Of a DNA stretch of 64,000 nt, positions 1 to 10,479 are shown piece by piece. Under the pieces are notes generated by a model. It ran no database searches. It was given only the letters and a program-made list of their open reading frames with translations, and was not told where the DNA came from. The translations under genes and the position numbers were made by a program. The stretch covers positions 310,001 through 374,000 of the forward strand of contig LNGK01000010.1 in the NCBI GenBank assembly GCA_001510575.1, in the 5' to 3' direction. Position 1 is the stretch's first letter. Each line of letters starts with the position of its first letter. This DNA is from Knoxdaviesia capensis. Lineage: Eukaryota; Ascomycota; Sordariomycetes; Microascales; Gondwanamycetaceae.

Positions 1-2379
1 ACATACGGCTTCGCAACCTCGGGAATGTCGATACCCGACCAGCTTGCTCGCTTGTCATCGTTGAGGTCTCCCTTGGAATCCAGTCCGAAAATCGTCACAA
101 TCCGGGTCACCCAGCGCGCAATCTCCAGCACTGACGCCGAAGACAATCCTTTGAGCGTGTTGAACTCGGTCACCAGGTCAGAGATGGCCCGCATCGCCAC
201 CGGTGTGTTGAATGAGTCCAGCAACGCCTCGTGAACCTCGCTCTTTGCCTTTTCAAGCGCCGTAAGAACCTGCGTATCCGCATCCTTTGCGCCCTCCGTA
301 GCCGCCGCCACAGCATCGTTCTGCGCCGGATTTCGTTCCACGTCTATGCTCTTGAGGAAGAAGTTGTTGATCTTGTCCTCCCACGCTGCCGTGGCCTTAA
401 TCACCTCCTCCGTGACCTCAATACCGTCTTGCCAGTTGCCCATCAAGAAGGCAATGCGCATCGACCGCTGAGTCCACTCCTCCTTGGCCAAAGCCGCCCG
501 GACCGTGGTGAAGTTCTTGAGACTCTTGCTCATCTGTAGGACGTGACTTGTTAGCTTCAACGGGACATACTCGTAAAAATTGTCACTGAATGCGGATTAA
601 GCATGACGCATCAAGTTTGTGTTGACCGACCTTCATGCCTTGGATGCTGGTTGGAGAAGCCATGCGAATGTTAGCAATCACGGATCACCACACTGTAAAG
701 AACTTCGAGAAATAGTCATACCTCAGATGTCCCATGTGGATGAAGTAGTTGGTCCATTGGACACCGGGAAACTCAGACGTCCAGTAGGCAGTAGACTGGG
801 CAAGTTCGTCTAGAAGGAAGAGAAAAAGAATTCAGTTAGCTTGGTGAACCTGGCATATAACTATATCCTATGCATCCATGGAAAACTTACTGTCGTGATG
901 GGGAAATCGGAGATCGATACCACCAGAATGGAGACTGTAGGGTAGCGAAAGCAAAGAGGAGTCAGTACCGGGCCCCATCAAGGACACCAAACCACTCCAT
1001 GAAGAAATACATACTCCAGGGCGTGACCAAGAACTTCTGATGCCATAACAGAGCACTCAATGTGCCAGCCAGGACGTCCCCGACCCCACGGGCTAGGCCA
1101 CGACGGCTCACCAGCCTTGCTGGCCTTCCAGAGCGCGAAATCGCTGTCACTGCGCTTCGTCGCCGACTTGTTGGAAAGCGATCCCTCTCCATCAGCCTGG
1201 AGGGCCTTGTCGCCGCGGCTCCACGGTTCCAGGCAGGCGTAGAAGTTGCCACCCTTCTCAAAGGAGTCAATGTCGAAGTAGACCGATCCGTCGGCCGTCA
1301 CATAGCCGAATCCGTTCGTCACAATGCGCTCGATGAACGTGACGATCTGCGGCACGTACTCGGTAACACGAGTAAGAACGTCGGGGTACAGCACGTTCAG
1401 CGACTTCATGTCCTCGAAGAAGCGGTCCTCAAAGCGCTTGGTGAGTCCGGTGAAGATGGTGTGGTCGTCTGCGTCGATGCTTGCGCCGTGTAGCGAATCC
1501 AGGTAGGGCAACAACACGTTCTCGGCCTTGTCGTAGAACACGGACGGTTCAACGGCCGGAGAATCGGCACGCAGAACCTCGGCGGCCGTGGTGGCGGTCG
1601 CAATATGCATCTTGATCTTGGCTTCTTTGCTGCCAGGAAGCTCTTCCTTCTCGTCAAGGGCCTTGCCGTCAAGAACGCGCTGGTATACGGAGGCCACGTT
1701 GGCGGCCAGATTATCGGGAGTAGTGGTTTCGGGGAGGAGGGGGAGGTTCTTCGTCAGGTACTGGCTGAAGGCTGAGTTTGCGGTGTCCTTCAAGCCGTTG
1801 TCGACGGTCTCGTGCTCTTTGCGGAGGTTGTTAAGGAGGTGTTGTTGCCGACCACGGAGGATGATTTTCTATTGCCAGAGCGTGTCAGATATGCCGACTT
1901 CCATATTCAACTCAGAGAGCAAGTGGTGGGGGTCTCTTCTTACATCGTCGACGTCGGTGATGTTCATGACGAACTTGACATCAAAGCCAAAGTAGTCTTT
2001 CATAATGCGTCGGACGACGTCGGTTGAGACATAGTTTCTGGCATGGCCAACTATCAAGGGGTAAGGAGAGGTTGAGAGGTGTTAGTACAAGCTAGGCCAA
2101 AGGAAACTAGCTGTGATATCTGGGCAGCAAGATCGATATGTTCCCATGCCTATGACAGGAACCCTAAGCAGGACACGCCGCGGGGGACATACGATGGGCG
2201 TCGTCGTAAACAGTAGGACCGCAAGTGTACCAGGTCACGACCTTTCCCTGGGGATCGATTGGGAAGAACTCGTCTTTCCGGCGGGTCAAGCTATTGAAGA
2301 TCTTCAACGGGGGCAACGTGACGCCGGGAGCGGGGCCGGCCGGCGGCGTCCACGGCGGCTGTTGACGCGACGAGGCCAT
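1..2379 (-). CDS. Cysteinyl-tRNA synthetase (3' end beyond left edge)
   Basis: Class I aminoacyl-tRNA synthetase charging tRNA-Cys. I assemble seven exons: 2379-2193, 2050-1944, 1868-1015, 934-891, 809-722, 646-631 and 533-1, all in phase, giving 609 codons before the edge. The first motif region reads YTCGPTVYDDAH, then HLGHARNYVSTDV formed across intron 1, then NITDVDD/KIILRGRQQ across intron 2. The zinc-site region WHIECSVMASEVLG, the HSGGIDLRFPHHD/NELAQ segment and the KMSKS loop (GMK/MSKSLKNF, split by the last intron) follow in the family order. Exon 6 is only 16 nt and its donor is the unusual GTCGGT. The start MASSRQQ is the first ATG giving the conserved N-terminus. A cytosolic enzyme is likely; no clear presequence is seen. 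The C-terminal part lies outside the window. Identification is secure; the exact ends of the short exons are inferred. Confidence 0.95.
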
Positions 2380-2777
2380 GGTAGTGCAGGACCGGAACCG
2401 AGACCGAGACCGAGGCGGAGCTAGCGAGGAGAGACGCGATAGGCGATGAAGAGGAAGTCGAGGCCGGTGGCCAGAGATGATCGAGAGAGACGATGGGAGA
2501 GTGAAATGTGCAATTGGAGATGCGGCAGGATGCACAGTAACCCGGAGATGCATTAGGGGAAGAAAAGAAGGAGAAGGGGGGGCAGTAAAAAAAAAGAGGG
2601 CTCCGGAGGGGCAGCGGCTGATGTGGGTTTAAGCAGGAAAAACTATAGAGAGACGAACACTTCTGCTTTGCTGTCATCTGTCAATCGGGGTAAAAAAAAA
2701 CCGGTTATAGAGAAAATGGCACAATAGAACTGGGAAAGTGAGCAAACGGTTCCTCACGCGCCAATGCGCAAACAAAG

Positions 2778-2784
2778 TGACTCA
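2778..2784. promoter_or_regulatory. TGACTCA, Gcn4/CpcA-type site upstream of CysRS
   Basis: A perfect TGA(G/C)TCA palindrome about 400 bp upstream of the CysRS start. Fungal cross-pathway control activators (Gcn4/CpcA/CPC-1) bind this sequence, and aminoacyl-tRNA synthetase genes are common targets. A 7-bp match can occur by chance, so function is inferred from position and gene class. Confidence 0.45.
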
Positions 2785-2806
2785 CAGAAATTTTGCGCCA
2801 GCAGAC

Positions 2807-2818
2807 TTAGGGTTAGGG
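2807..2818. promoter_or_regulatory. Telomere-repeat-like (telobox) motif
   Basis: TTAGGGTTAGGG, two tandem copies of the hexamer, followed 26 bp further on by AAACCCTAG on the same strand. Telobox elements occur in promoters of translation-related genes in several eukaryotes. Here it lies about 430 bp upstream of a tRNA synthetase. Confidence 0.3.
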
Positions 2819-3692
2819 CGGGTGACCGCCGGGCTTCCTAAGCGAAACCCTAGATGGAGGGGAGTGGTTCGGGTTAGAGTCAGACCCAGACTCGAACAGT
2901 CGCCTCAGGTGACTGACGACTGCCCCATGGAGATAGTATACATATTCCTGCTTCTGTCTCTTCTGTAAGGATCAGTTGCAAAGCATCCACCTGGTGATAT
3001 TCGAGAGCTATCAAGAGCAAATCTGCATTGACATGCATGGAGCGTGGGTTATTATGCCGATCGTGCTCACAAGCTCAAATCTTTTGACTGATACTCTAAG
3101 TAAAACTGACTGTATATATTCATAGCCTCTATCGAGGGTTGAGCATGCATGAAACTGTGCTCATCTTTGCTTCGGCATTTCATTCATCACCACTCTCTAG
3201 ATAGATGATGACGAGGCTAAGGGTTACACCCCAGCTTTCCATCGTCTTCGAAAAGCTTCTGCCACAAGGAAATCGGGATCGAACCACTAAATCTTGCGAC
3301 TCCGGAGCCTCCCCCCTGTAATTCACCTTTGCTACTAGGAAATACAGCGGCTGGTGCCCTATAACCTTGCGTCGGTGTCTGTACTGAAAGCTGTAAGTAA
3401 CCCTGCAAGTAACCCTATCGACCCCGCCATCAACGTTTCCCGCTTAGCACCAGATTGATGCGACTCAAGTTTTCCAACGTCACCGCCCGTGCCTCGTCCG
3501 CATCTTCCACTCCGAACCAAACTGCAAAACCTCCCGATCGATCACCTCTCACGACACGACCTCACTCAACTTCCCGATCGCGCATTCCCTGAATCCTCAC
3601 ACACCACTTTTGTGCTCCCCGAAACCTACCCCCCCTTCCTTCTCCTCACTCCAACCGATCTCTTCTGTTGTCTCTAATCAAGCCCCGCCACC

Positions 3693-4788
3693 ATGTCTGC
3701 CGCGTTGATCGACACCGACGACCTGATGGAGCCGACCCTCCAGTCGATTCTCGACCAGCGCTCGCTGCGCTGGATCTTCGTCGGCGGCAAGGGCGGTGTC
3801 GGCAAGACCACCACGTCGTGCTCGCTCGCCATCCAGCTCGCCAAGGTGCGCCGCTCGGTGCTGCTCATCTCCACCGACCCGGCCCATAACCTGTCCGACG
3901 CCTTCAACCAGAAGTTCGGCAAGGAGGCCCGGCTGATCGAGGGCTTTGAGAACCTGAGCGCGATGGAAATCGACCCGAATGGCAGTCTGCAGGATATGAT
4001 GGCCGGCCAGTCGGACGAGGCCGATATGCCTGGCCTGGGCGGGATGGTGCAGGATATTGCGTTTGCGGTAAGTACTTCCAAAATGACAAGCGTAGACATA
4101 TGCTATATGCGCGACAATACACTGACATTCTGCATTGGCGCGGACCTAGATTCCCGGTATCGACGAAGCCATGTCCTTTGCGGAGGTGCTCAAGCAAGTC
4201 AAGTCCCTTTCCTACGAGACCATCGTCTTCGACACAGCGCCGACCGGCCACACGCTTCGCTTCCTGCAGTTCCCGACGGTGCTCGAGAAGGCGCTCGCCA
4301 AGGTCTCGCAGCTCTCGTCGCAGTACGGCCCGCTGCTGAACGGCTTCCTGGGCGCCGGCGGCCAGCTGCCCAACGGCCAAAACCTGAACGACATGATGGA
4401 GAAGCTGGAGACGCTGCGCGAGACCATCTCCGAGGTCAACTCGCAGTTCAAGGACGACGCGCTGACCACCTTCGTGTGCGTCTGCATCCCCGAGTTCCTG
4501 TCGCTGTACGAGACCGAGCGCATGATCCAGGAGCTCTCGTCGTACTCCATCGATACCCACTGCATCGTCGTCAACCAGCTGCTCTTCCCCAAAAGCAACT
4601 CAGTCTGCGAACAGTGCAATGCCCGCCGCCGCATGCAGAAGAAGTACCTCGACCAGATTGAGGAGCTGTATGATGACTTTAACGTTGTGAAGATGCCCCT
4701 GCTGGTCGAGGAGGTCCGTGGCAAGGAGCGCTTGGAAAAGTTCAGCGATATGCTGATTCACCCCTATGTGCCTCCGGATTCCGAGTAG
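3693..4788 (+). CDS. GET3: GET3 ATPase, tail-anchored protein targeting factor
   Basis: Cytosolic ATPase of the GET pathway. It takes tail-anchored membrane proteins from the Get4/5 complex and delivers them to Get1/2 at the ER. Two exons, 3693-4067 and 4150-4788, with an 82-bp intron (GTAAGT..TAG), give 337 aa, close to the family's usual length. The deviant P-loop GGKGGVGKTT sits at residues 31-40, the switch I region STDPAHNLSDAF follows, and FDTAPTGHTLRFL is the switch II segment. The C-terminal CEQC pair (about C278 and C281) is the zinc ligand at the dimer interface. The methionine-rich groove helices of the substrate site fall between these. The start MSAALIDTDD is preceded by a CT-rich leader and a good ATG context (CCACC). 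It is complete and shows nothing anomalous. Confidence 0.97.
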
Positions 4789-5750
4789 AGAAGATGACAG
4801 TGCTCTGATCGTCATATCGAAGAAGACCAAAGAAAAATAGATAGATCTGCAGGACTGCCGGCAATCATGTGGGTTTTACGTATCTGGGATAGGCTTATTC
4901 TGGATTGGCCGCGGAGGAGAAATAGCGAATGTATTTAATGCACACATGCAACTATAAATGATTTTCGACACGTCTTGATTCATCTCCCCAGGAATGTGAT
5001 TATGCCAGGCTGAAGCAAATGGACTGAGAAGTTTGAGTTATCACATTTCGCCAGAATTTGACGATAGCACATCATGATCACAAGAACGAGGTGGGAAGAA
5101 CCCAGAGAAGATGATTTGAACACGAATCCTTTATTGCTTTAACTAAACTGAAGCGAGAAACAAACGGTGTCTTTATTGATTCCTATCTTGGTAATGTGCT
5201 AAAAAACACTTGCACGTCCTTGAAGCTGAGCTTCTTACCAGACGTGGTTTCCCAGCCGGGATCCTCCCAAATGCAGTTAAAACCCAAATCGGAACACCGA
5301 ATACACATCCATTACCCCAGGAATGTACAACAGAGAAAAGAGACCCAAAAAAAAAGCAATCAAACACAAAAAACTAAGAACGCCTTGCAAAATCGCCCCC
5401 TTTGAAACTGAGGCGGAGATGACAGAGGCTTAGACTGTAGCCATAACCTAAAACCAAAAAAAGACAAAAACAAATGATGACGGGACATGGAGGAGACGAG
5501 GACTCGTAAGAGACGTAATACAAAAAAAAAACATAGAAGAGAATGGGGGTTTGACCCAGAAAACGGAAGACAGATGCAGTTAGGACGACCTAAGGAATTG
5601 AAAACGCTGAAAAGGCACCATTGTTGGTACAGGGCGAAAATGAATGAGAAAAACGAATTGAGTATTGATTCATCGATTAAAAGCGGAGAGGAAAGAGAGA
5701 ATGGAGAAAGTCATAATCGAAGAGGAGGAAAAAAAAAAAGGACTAAAAGG
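4789..5750. other. Convergent 3' region of GET3 and MPE1
   Basis: AT- and A-rich sequence with several AAAAAA runs, consistent with the 3' ends of two converging genes. No gene is recognised. The right part runs into the minisatellite next to the MPE1 stop codon. Confidence 0.6.
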
Positions 5751-6050
5751 GGAGGACCGCTAAGCGGGTGACGAGCACACACATCTGGTCCTAAAGAGAT
5801 GAGTGAGAGTGCATCGAAAAAAAGAGGAAAAGGAGGGAGGACCGCTAAGCGGGTGACGGGCACACACATCTGGTCCTAAAGAGATGAGTGAGAATGCATC
5901 GAAAAAAAAGAGGAAAAAGGAGGGAGGACCGCTAAGCGGGTGACGGGCACACACATCTGGTCGTAAAGAGATTGGTGATGATGCATCGAAAAGAGAGGGA
6001 AAAAAGGGGGGAAGAACGCTGAGCGGGGTGGCCGTAAAGAGATGAGTGCG
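5751..6050. repeat. Minisatellite, 85-87 bp unit, about 3.5 copies
   Basis: A block beginning GAGGACCGCTAAGCGGGTGA recurs with the GACCGC core at 5755, 5840 and 5927, and a degenerate copy near 6014. The unit length is 85-87 bp. Each unit contains an inverted CCGCTTAGCGG-type core, CACACACATCTGGT, AAAGAGATGAGTGAG, GCATCGAAA and a purine tail of variable A-run length. Copies 1 and 2 are nearly identical; copy 3 has changes such as GGTCGTAAAGAGATTGGTG. The array ends within 20-70 bp of the MPE1 stop codon, so it probably lies in that gene's 3' UTR. Confidence 0.85.
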
Positions 6051-6069
6051 AGTGCATATGATGCAGTGT

Positions 6070-8430
6070 TCAGAGCTCGCGATAGTCGCTCGGCCGGATC
6101 CGGCGTTGGCGATTCAGATGACGATGCGGGTTTACGGGCTTGCGGAAGTACGCATCGTCTTCACCACCGGCGAAACCGTTGCCGTTGGGGTTGCCATTGC
6201 CGTTGCCGTTGCCGTTGAAGTTGAACTGCTTGTTGTTGTTGTTAAACCCGCCGTTGTGGTTATTGTGGTGATATCCGTTGTTCTGGTTGTTGAGGCCGTA
6301 GTTGTTTCCGTGGTTGAAGTTCCGCTGCTGGAAGCCTCCGTGGCCGTTGCCCATACCCATATTACCACCACCCATGCCGTTCATGTTGTTGTTGTTCGAC
6401 ATGTTCATGCCCATGCCCATGCCGTTCATTCCCATGTTCATGCCGTTGTTGTTATTGTTGAACATGGGGTTGCCGTTCATTCCGAACCCGTTGTTGTTCA
6501 TGTTGTTCATGTTAGACATGTTGGGCATGTTGGGCATGTTCATGCCATGCATTCCGTTCATCGGACCCATTCCGTTCATCGCATTCATGTTGCCCATTGC
6601 GTTCATACCCATTCCCATGGGGCCCATGCCCATCATTCCCATAGGCATGCCCATACTGCCGGGCATACCCATGCCCATCATGGGGGGCATGGCCGGGAAA
6701 GGCATCATGCCGCCATTGGGGAAGCCGTTCATGGGGTTCATCATGGAGTTTTGCTGCAGACGCTGCTGCTGCTCCTGCATAGCGCGGGGGGCCTTGGGAA
6801 CCTTGGGGTTTTCGAGGAGATCATCCGCAGGTCTCTTCTTGGACGAGGTGTTGCTATCGGATGAGGCCGACTTGACGAGCTCAGCGGAGGCAGAGGCAGG
6901 GGTGCTCGAGGAAGTCTTAGTTCCTGTCACAGAGCCATTCGATGACACCGTTGCGGTGTGCTCAGGGGTAGGGAGGGACGAGCCCGACGTCTTCACACTC
7001 TGCTGAGTGGCCGAGCTGGTGGCTTGGCTGTCCTTGGTGGAGTCGGAGTCTTGAGCGTTGTCCGTGGAGTGGGCAGGGCTGATGTGGCCAGCGACAGCCT
7101 GAGTAGAACCGGGGGACTTGGGGTGAGGGCTCTTGGGAGCACTGTCTTTCTCACGTAGGTAGTCCTGAATCTTCGCTTGCATGCCCTCGTCAGGCACGAG
7201 GTCATCAATTAAGACGCCCTCAGTCTGGCACGAGGGGCAAACAAAGTCGCTCTCAATCAGAGCGTTCGTAATACAATCGTTGCAATACGTAGTCCCACAG
7301 CACGGCGTTTTCATTGGGTCTATGAACAGCTTGTTGTCAAGAGAGCACTCCAAGCCCTTCTCGGCCAGCTCTTGGCTTCCCGAGCCCTCTTCCTTCGCAA
7401 CAGTTGGCTTGGCCTTGGCTTGGAAGCGCTCCCATGACGCCTTGTCCGGTCTCGCAATGACATAATCACCATCTGCGTTCACCATGATTCCCGACGGCCG
7501 CTTTGACTCCTCATCGCCATCGTTCTTGGCCAGTGCAACCGACTTGTCAACGGTGGTGAGGAAAGACCGGGGAATGCCGGTAGTGCGTTTGACTCTGGGC
7601 CGGTTGTCGTAGTCGGGGTCCTCATTCGTGGGACACATCTGAATCCAGTGGCCCTTCTCGCCACATCTGTAGCAAATGTAACCTGTAGGGGGCTCATGAT
7701 CCGGGGCATTTCCGGGTCGCTTCGCGGGAGCGTTCTTGAAAAAGACAGGGGTTTGCCTAATTTGTGATAAGTATTCGTTAGAGAACTGTTTGTTTGTTTC
7801 CACACAACGGAAAACATGACGAAAATGACGAAAAAGAAATACTCACTGCGCAAGCTCTTCCTTCTGAGCAGACCACTGAGCAGACTGAGCTGCAAACATC
7901 GCCTTGAGCTTCTCTTCCTCCGTCATATTCTCGCTAATCTGCATGGCGACTCTGGCTGGCTCCTTGGGAGGAGCAGCTGGCTCCTTGCGAAACGCATTGC
8001 GAGTCTGGCCGGGCATTTTGCCATTAACGTAACGAGCGGCTCGACCAGCACCAGGGCGAGAGGCAGGCTGTCGGCGGACAACCACGGTAGTCGATCGCGG
8101 GATGATTGTAGTATCATCATCGTACTCTAGATTGGAGGAGGCACAGAGAGAAGGTCGCAGAGAAATTAGTACAGAATCCAGTTGATAAGGAGTGGGCGGG
8201 ACATCTTTCGGAGGTGCAAGAGGGTAACTGCAGTTGGGGAGTCCTTGGATAAACTTACCATCAACGCCATCGTCACCGTAGATCGCAAGATCGAAAGTAG
8301 TACCATCTCCGAGACCACTGCGGAGGATGATTTCACGCTTTAGTTCGAACACAGAAATTCCAGTGCCGTCGAACTCAACACGGCTCGGGTCCTTCTGAGA
8401 CATGAACTTGAAGTAGACCGACGACGACAT
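6070..8430 (-). CDS. mpe1: MPE1/RBBP6-like cleavage and polyadenylation factor subunit
   Basis: Nuclear subunit of the pre-mRNA cleavage and polyadenylation factor, with possible E3 ubiquitin ligase activity. Exons 8430-8259, 8126-7847 and 7756-6070 give 712 aa. The N-terminal DWNN ubiquitin-like domain starts MSSSVYFKFMSQKDP and covers about residues 1-80; its end YDDDTTIIPRSTTVVVRRQPA is formed after intron 1. A CCHC zinc knuckle uses C179, C182, H187 and C192. A RING/U-box-like domain lies at about residues 280-325 (CSLDNKLF..PCCGTTYCNDC..CPSC). After a Ser/Thr-rich linker, about 230 residues are dominated by Met, Asn and Gly, ending in a short basic tail (RQRRIRPSDYREL). The DWNN, knuckle, RING order is diagnostic. 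The Met/Asn-rich tail looks disordered and prion-like. The yeast protein is shorter, about 440 aa. Confidence 0.93.
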
Positions 8431-10479
8431 GACTGCGGAATGATACGAAAAAAATGACGGTAGTCCGTAGCAAGAAATGATCTCTCCCCAACAACTACCA
8501 CGAAGGAAGGTAGGACAGTCGACCAATATCTGACCAAAGATTGCTGGGAAAGACTTTCGCGCTTTGTAGGTAGTGAGATTGAGAGAAAGGAATGTTTATC
8601 GTAGGGGGATCAAGAGAGAAGTTAACGAGAATAAACACTTCCCAAAGGATCTTTCAAAAGAGAAAGTGTGTCTTGTTTTTGTTTTGCTAGATAGCTTCAG
8701 GGAATAAGGAGGGAGGGGAAAATAGGATATCAACTAGTTTGGACCACAGTCAATTTAGCTTCATCCTATAGAGAAGAGAAAGAAAAGAAGAGGAAGAAAA
8801 CAAGATCAAGGACTCAGAGGCAGAAGGAAATAAGAAATCCAAGTCTCTCTTTTGGTCTTCAGTATACAAAGCCACAAATATATGAAGCCCTAAAAACAAT
8901 CAGAAAAACAGAGGAAAAGAAGAATGCAATGTTTACACTCCCGAAGAACTTTGACAAAAATAAATAATATTGTACGCTTTGTTGTGTGAATATTTCTTGC
9001 TTCTTGGCTTAGGCTCGTGAGAACCACGGCCAAGATTTGATCTTGAAAAAAACCCTTCGATGCACCAGAATATCCACCACGAGAAGAGGGGAAGTAAGCC
9101 CCGTTGATATTGTTATATCTCAATAATCATAAAATAAAAACGATAGTACTCGAGGGACGATGCCAAAAACACTTGCGCTTTTGGTATCGTCGATCGTGAG
9201 AATCTTGAAGTCTAGAGAAACCAGGTTAGACGAAGGAAGCGTTCGATACTACCAAACTGGACGTAGGAATCGAGAATGGCGGATATGACGACAACGATGA
9301 GAATCGTAAAAAGAAGGAGATTCGAAATCGAGATTCAACAAGGATGAAAAGTCGTTGCGCTGGTCGTTGAACGACGAAATAAAAAGACGTAGGGGAGGAG
9401 ATGTTGACGCCGAAACAAAGACGAGGGAAAAAAGTATGTGTAAAGGAGAAGAAATTTTGCGGCGAGGGAGGAACGAGAGGAGTCAAGTTAAGGCGGCAGA
9501 TGACAGAAGAGGCAGCCGGAGCAAAAACGAAACCGCTTTAGCCGCTTTCAGGAAACAAGTCCCCGCATGACTAATGGTGAGTGACTAATATCGGGTCAGG
9601 TGACTGGCGCGGCCCGTCGGTGCACGGGAAGCCACGATGGACCGACGATAGCCACCTCATGATTTTACGAATGGAACTTCATACTGGGCCGCAGTTGAGC
9701 CTCAATAGGCAGGCGATTTATATGATTTCTTGGACTGGTGGGAGGGTTAGGGATGAGCGTGCGTTTGTTTTACTTATCAACGCCCACGTAATAAGCCGGC
9801 GAACAAACAACAACACGCCCGACGTCTGGCTGCAGACGGAGGCATTTAGACGCCGTCCTATTGGCATAGGCTAGGAGTGGGTTGTGAGGCGGCCCAAGTT
9901 AATCCCTTTTGCGAAAGGGTTTGGCAAACGGCACAGGAATTGGAACTTTCGCTGGCCTTTGGGACGGAAGCTCGTGTTCATGGGCAGAGTGCAGGGAAGC
10001 AGGAGAATTGAACCTGAACCCGGTAGGAATCCGTGAAGGGTTGGTGACATCACGTGCTTCTCGTGTATCTTGATTCAACCCCTAACTGAGAATTATTTCC
10101 TTGCAAAAAACTTCTTCACCATCAAACCAGAACATAAACATTCTATCTCACATGAAAACACAAGAACCAAACGACAACCAACGCTCTGCCTGATATCTTT
10201 ACGTTGTGCCAGAATAAGTGGGACCCCGTTAAGTAGACCCGGCTTAGTTGGACCTTTGACGCTTTTTCCGTCCAAAAAGTTCCTTCCTCCCAGATGCTGC
10301 ACTTGTACATGATGCATGTACCTGCAAAAGCGGCATAGATAAACCCCCACTAAACGCCGACACGCATAACTTGGGGTTGGAAAGAGGGACAAGCAAAAAT
10401 TAAAAAAATTGAAAAAATACAACCGAAGTCACCCATATCGGGAAGGCCTGAAGGTCCTTCTCAACTTTTTGGAGGCAAC
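8431..10479. other. Divergent intergenic region, MPE1 / DUG1
   Basis: About 2 kb holding the two promoters. Near MPE1 it is purine-rich on the plus strand (a CT-rich leader for the minus-strand gene). From about 9590 it becomes mixed sequence. Short ORFs inside (for example 9581-9874) have no recognisable family or codon pattern. No RNA gene was seen. Confidence 0.5.

Larger units (their letters stand above)
2380..3692. other. Divergent intergenic region, CysRS / GET3
   Basis: Holds the promoters of two divergent genes. It contains a TGACTCA element (2778-2784), two tandem telomere-like hexamers TTAGGGTTAGGG (2807-2818), an AAACCCTAG (2845-2853), and a CT-rich leader just before the GET3 start. 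A 63-codon minus-strand ORF at 3217-3408 is doubtful. Confidence 0.6.

Noticed and set aside
3275..3285. Sequence GGGATCGAACC, the reverse complement of a tRNA B-box consensus
   Set aside because: No matching A box, acceptor stem or anticodon arm could be folded around it on the minus strand.
3217..3408. 63-codon minus-strand ORF ending SLWQKLFEDDGKLGCNP
   Set aside because: Looks somewhat protein-like but is short, isolated in a promoter region and matches no family I know. Kept as doubtful only.
6046..6864. 272-codon plus-strand ORF rich in Val and His
   Set aside because: It is the antisense shadow of the Met/Asn-rich tail of MPE1 (CAT codons opposite ATG).
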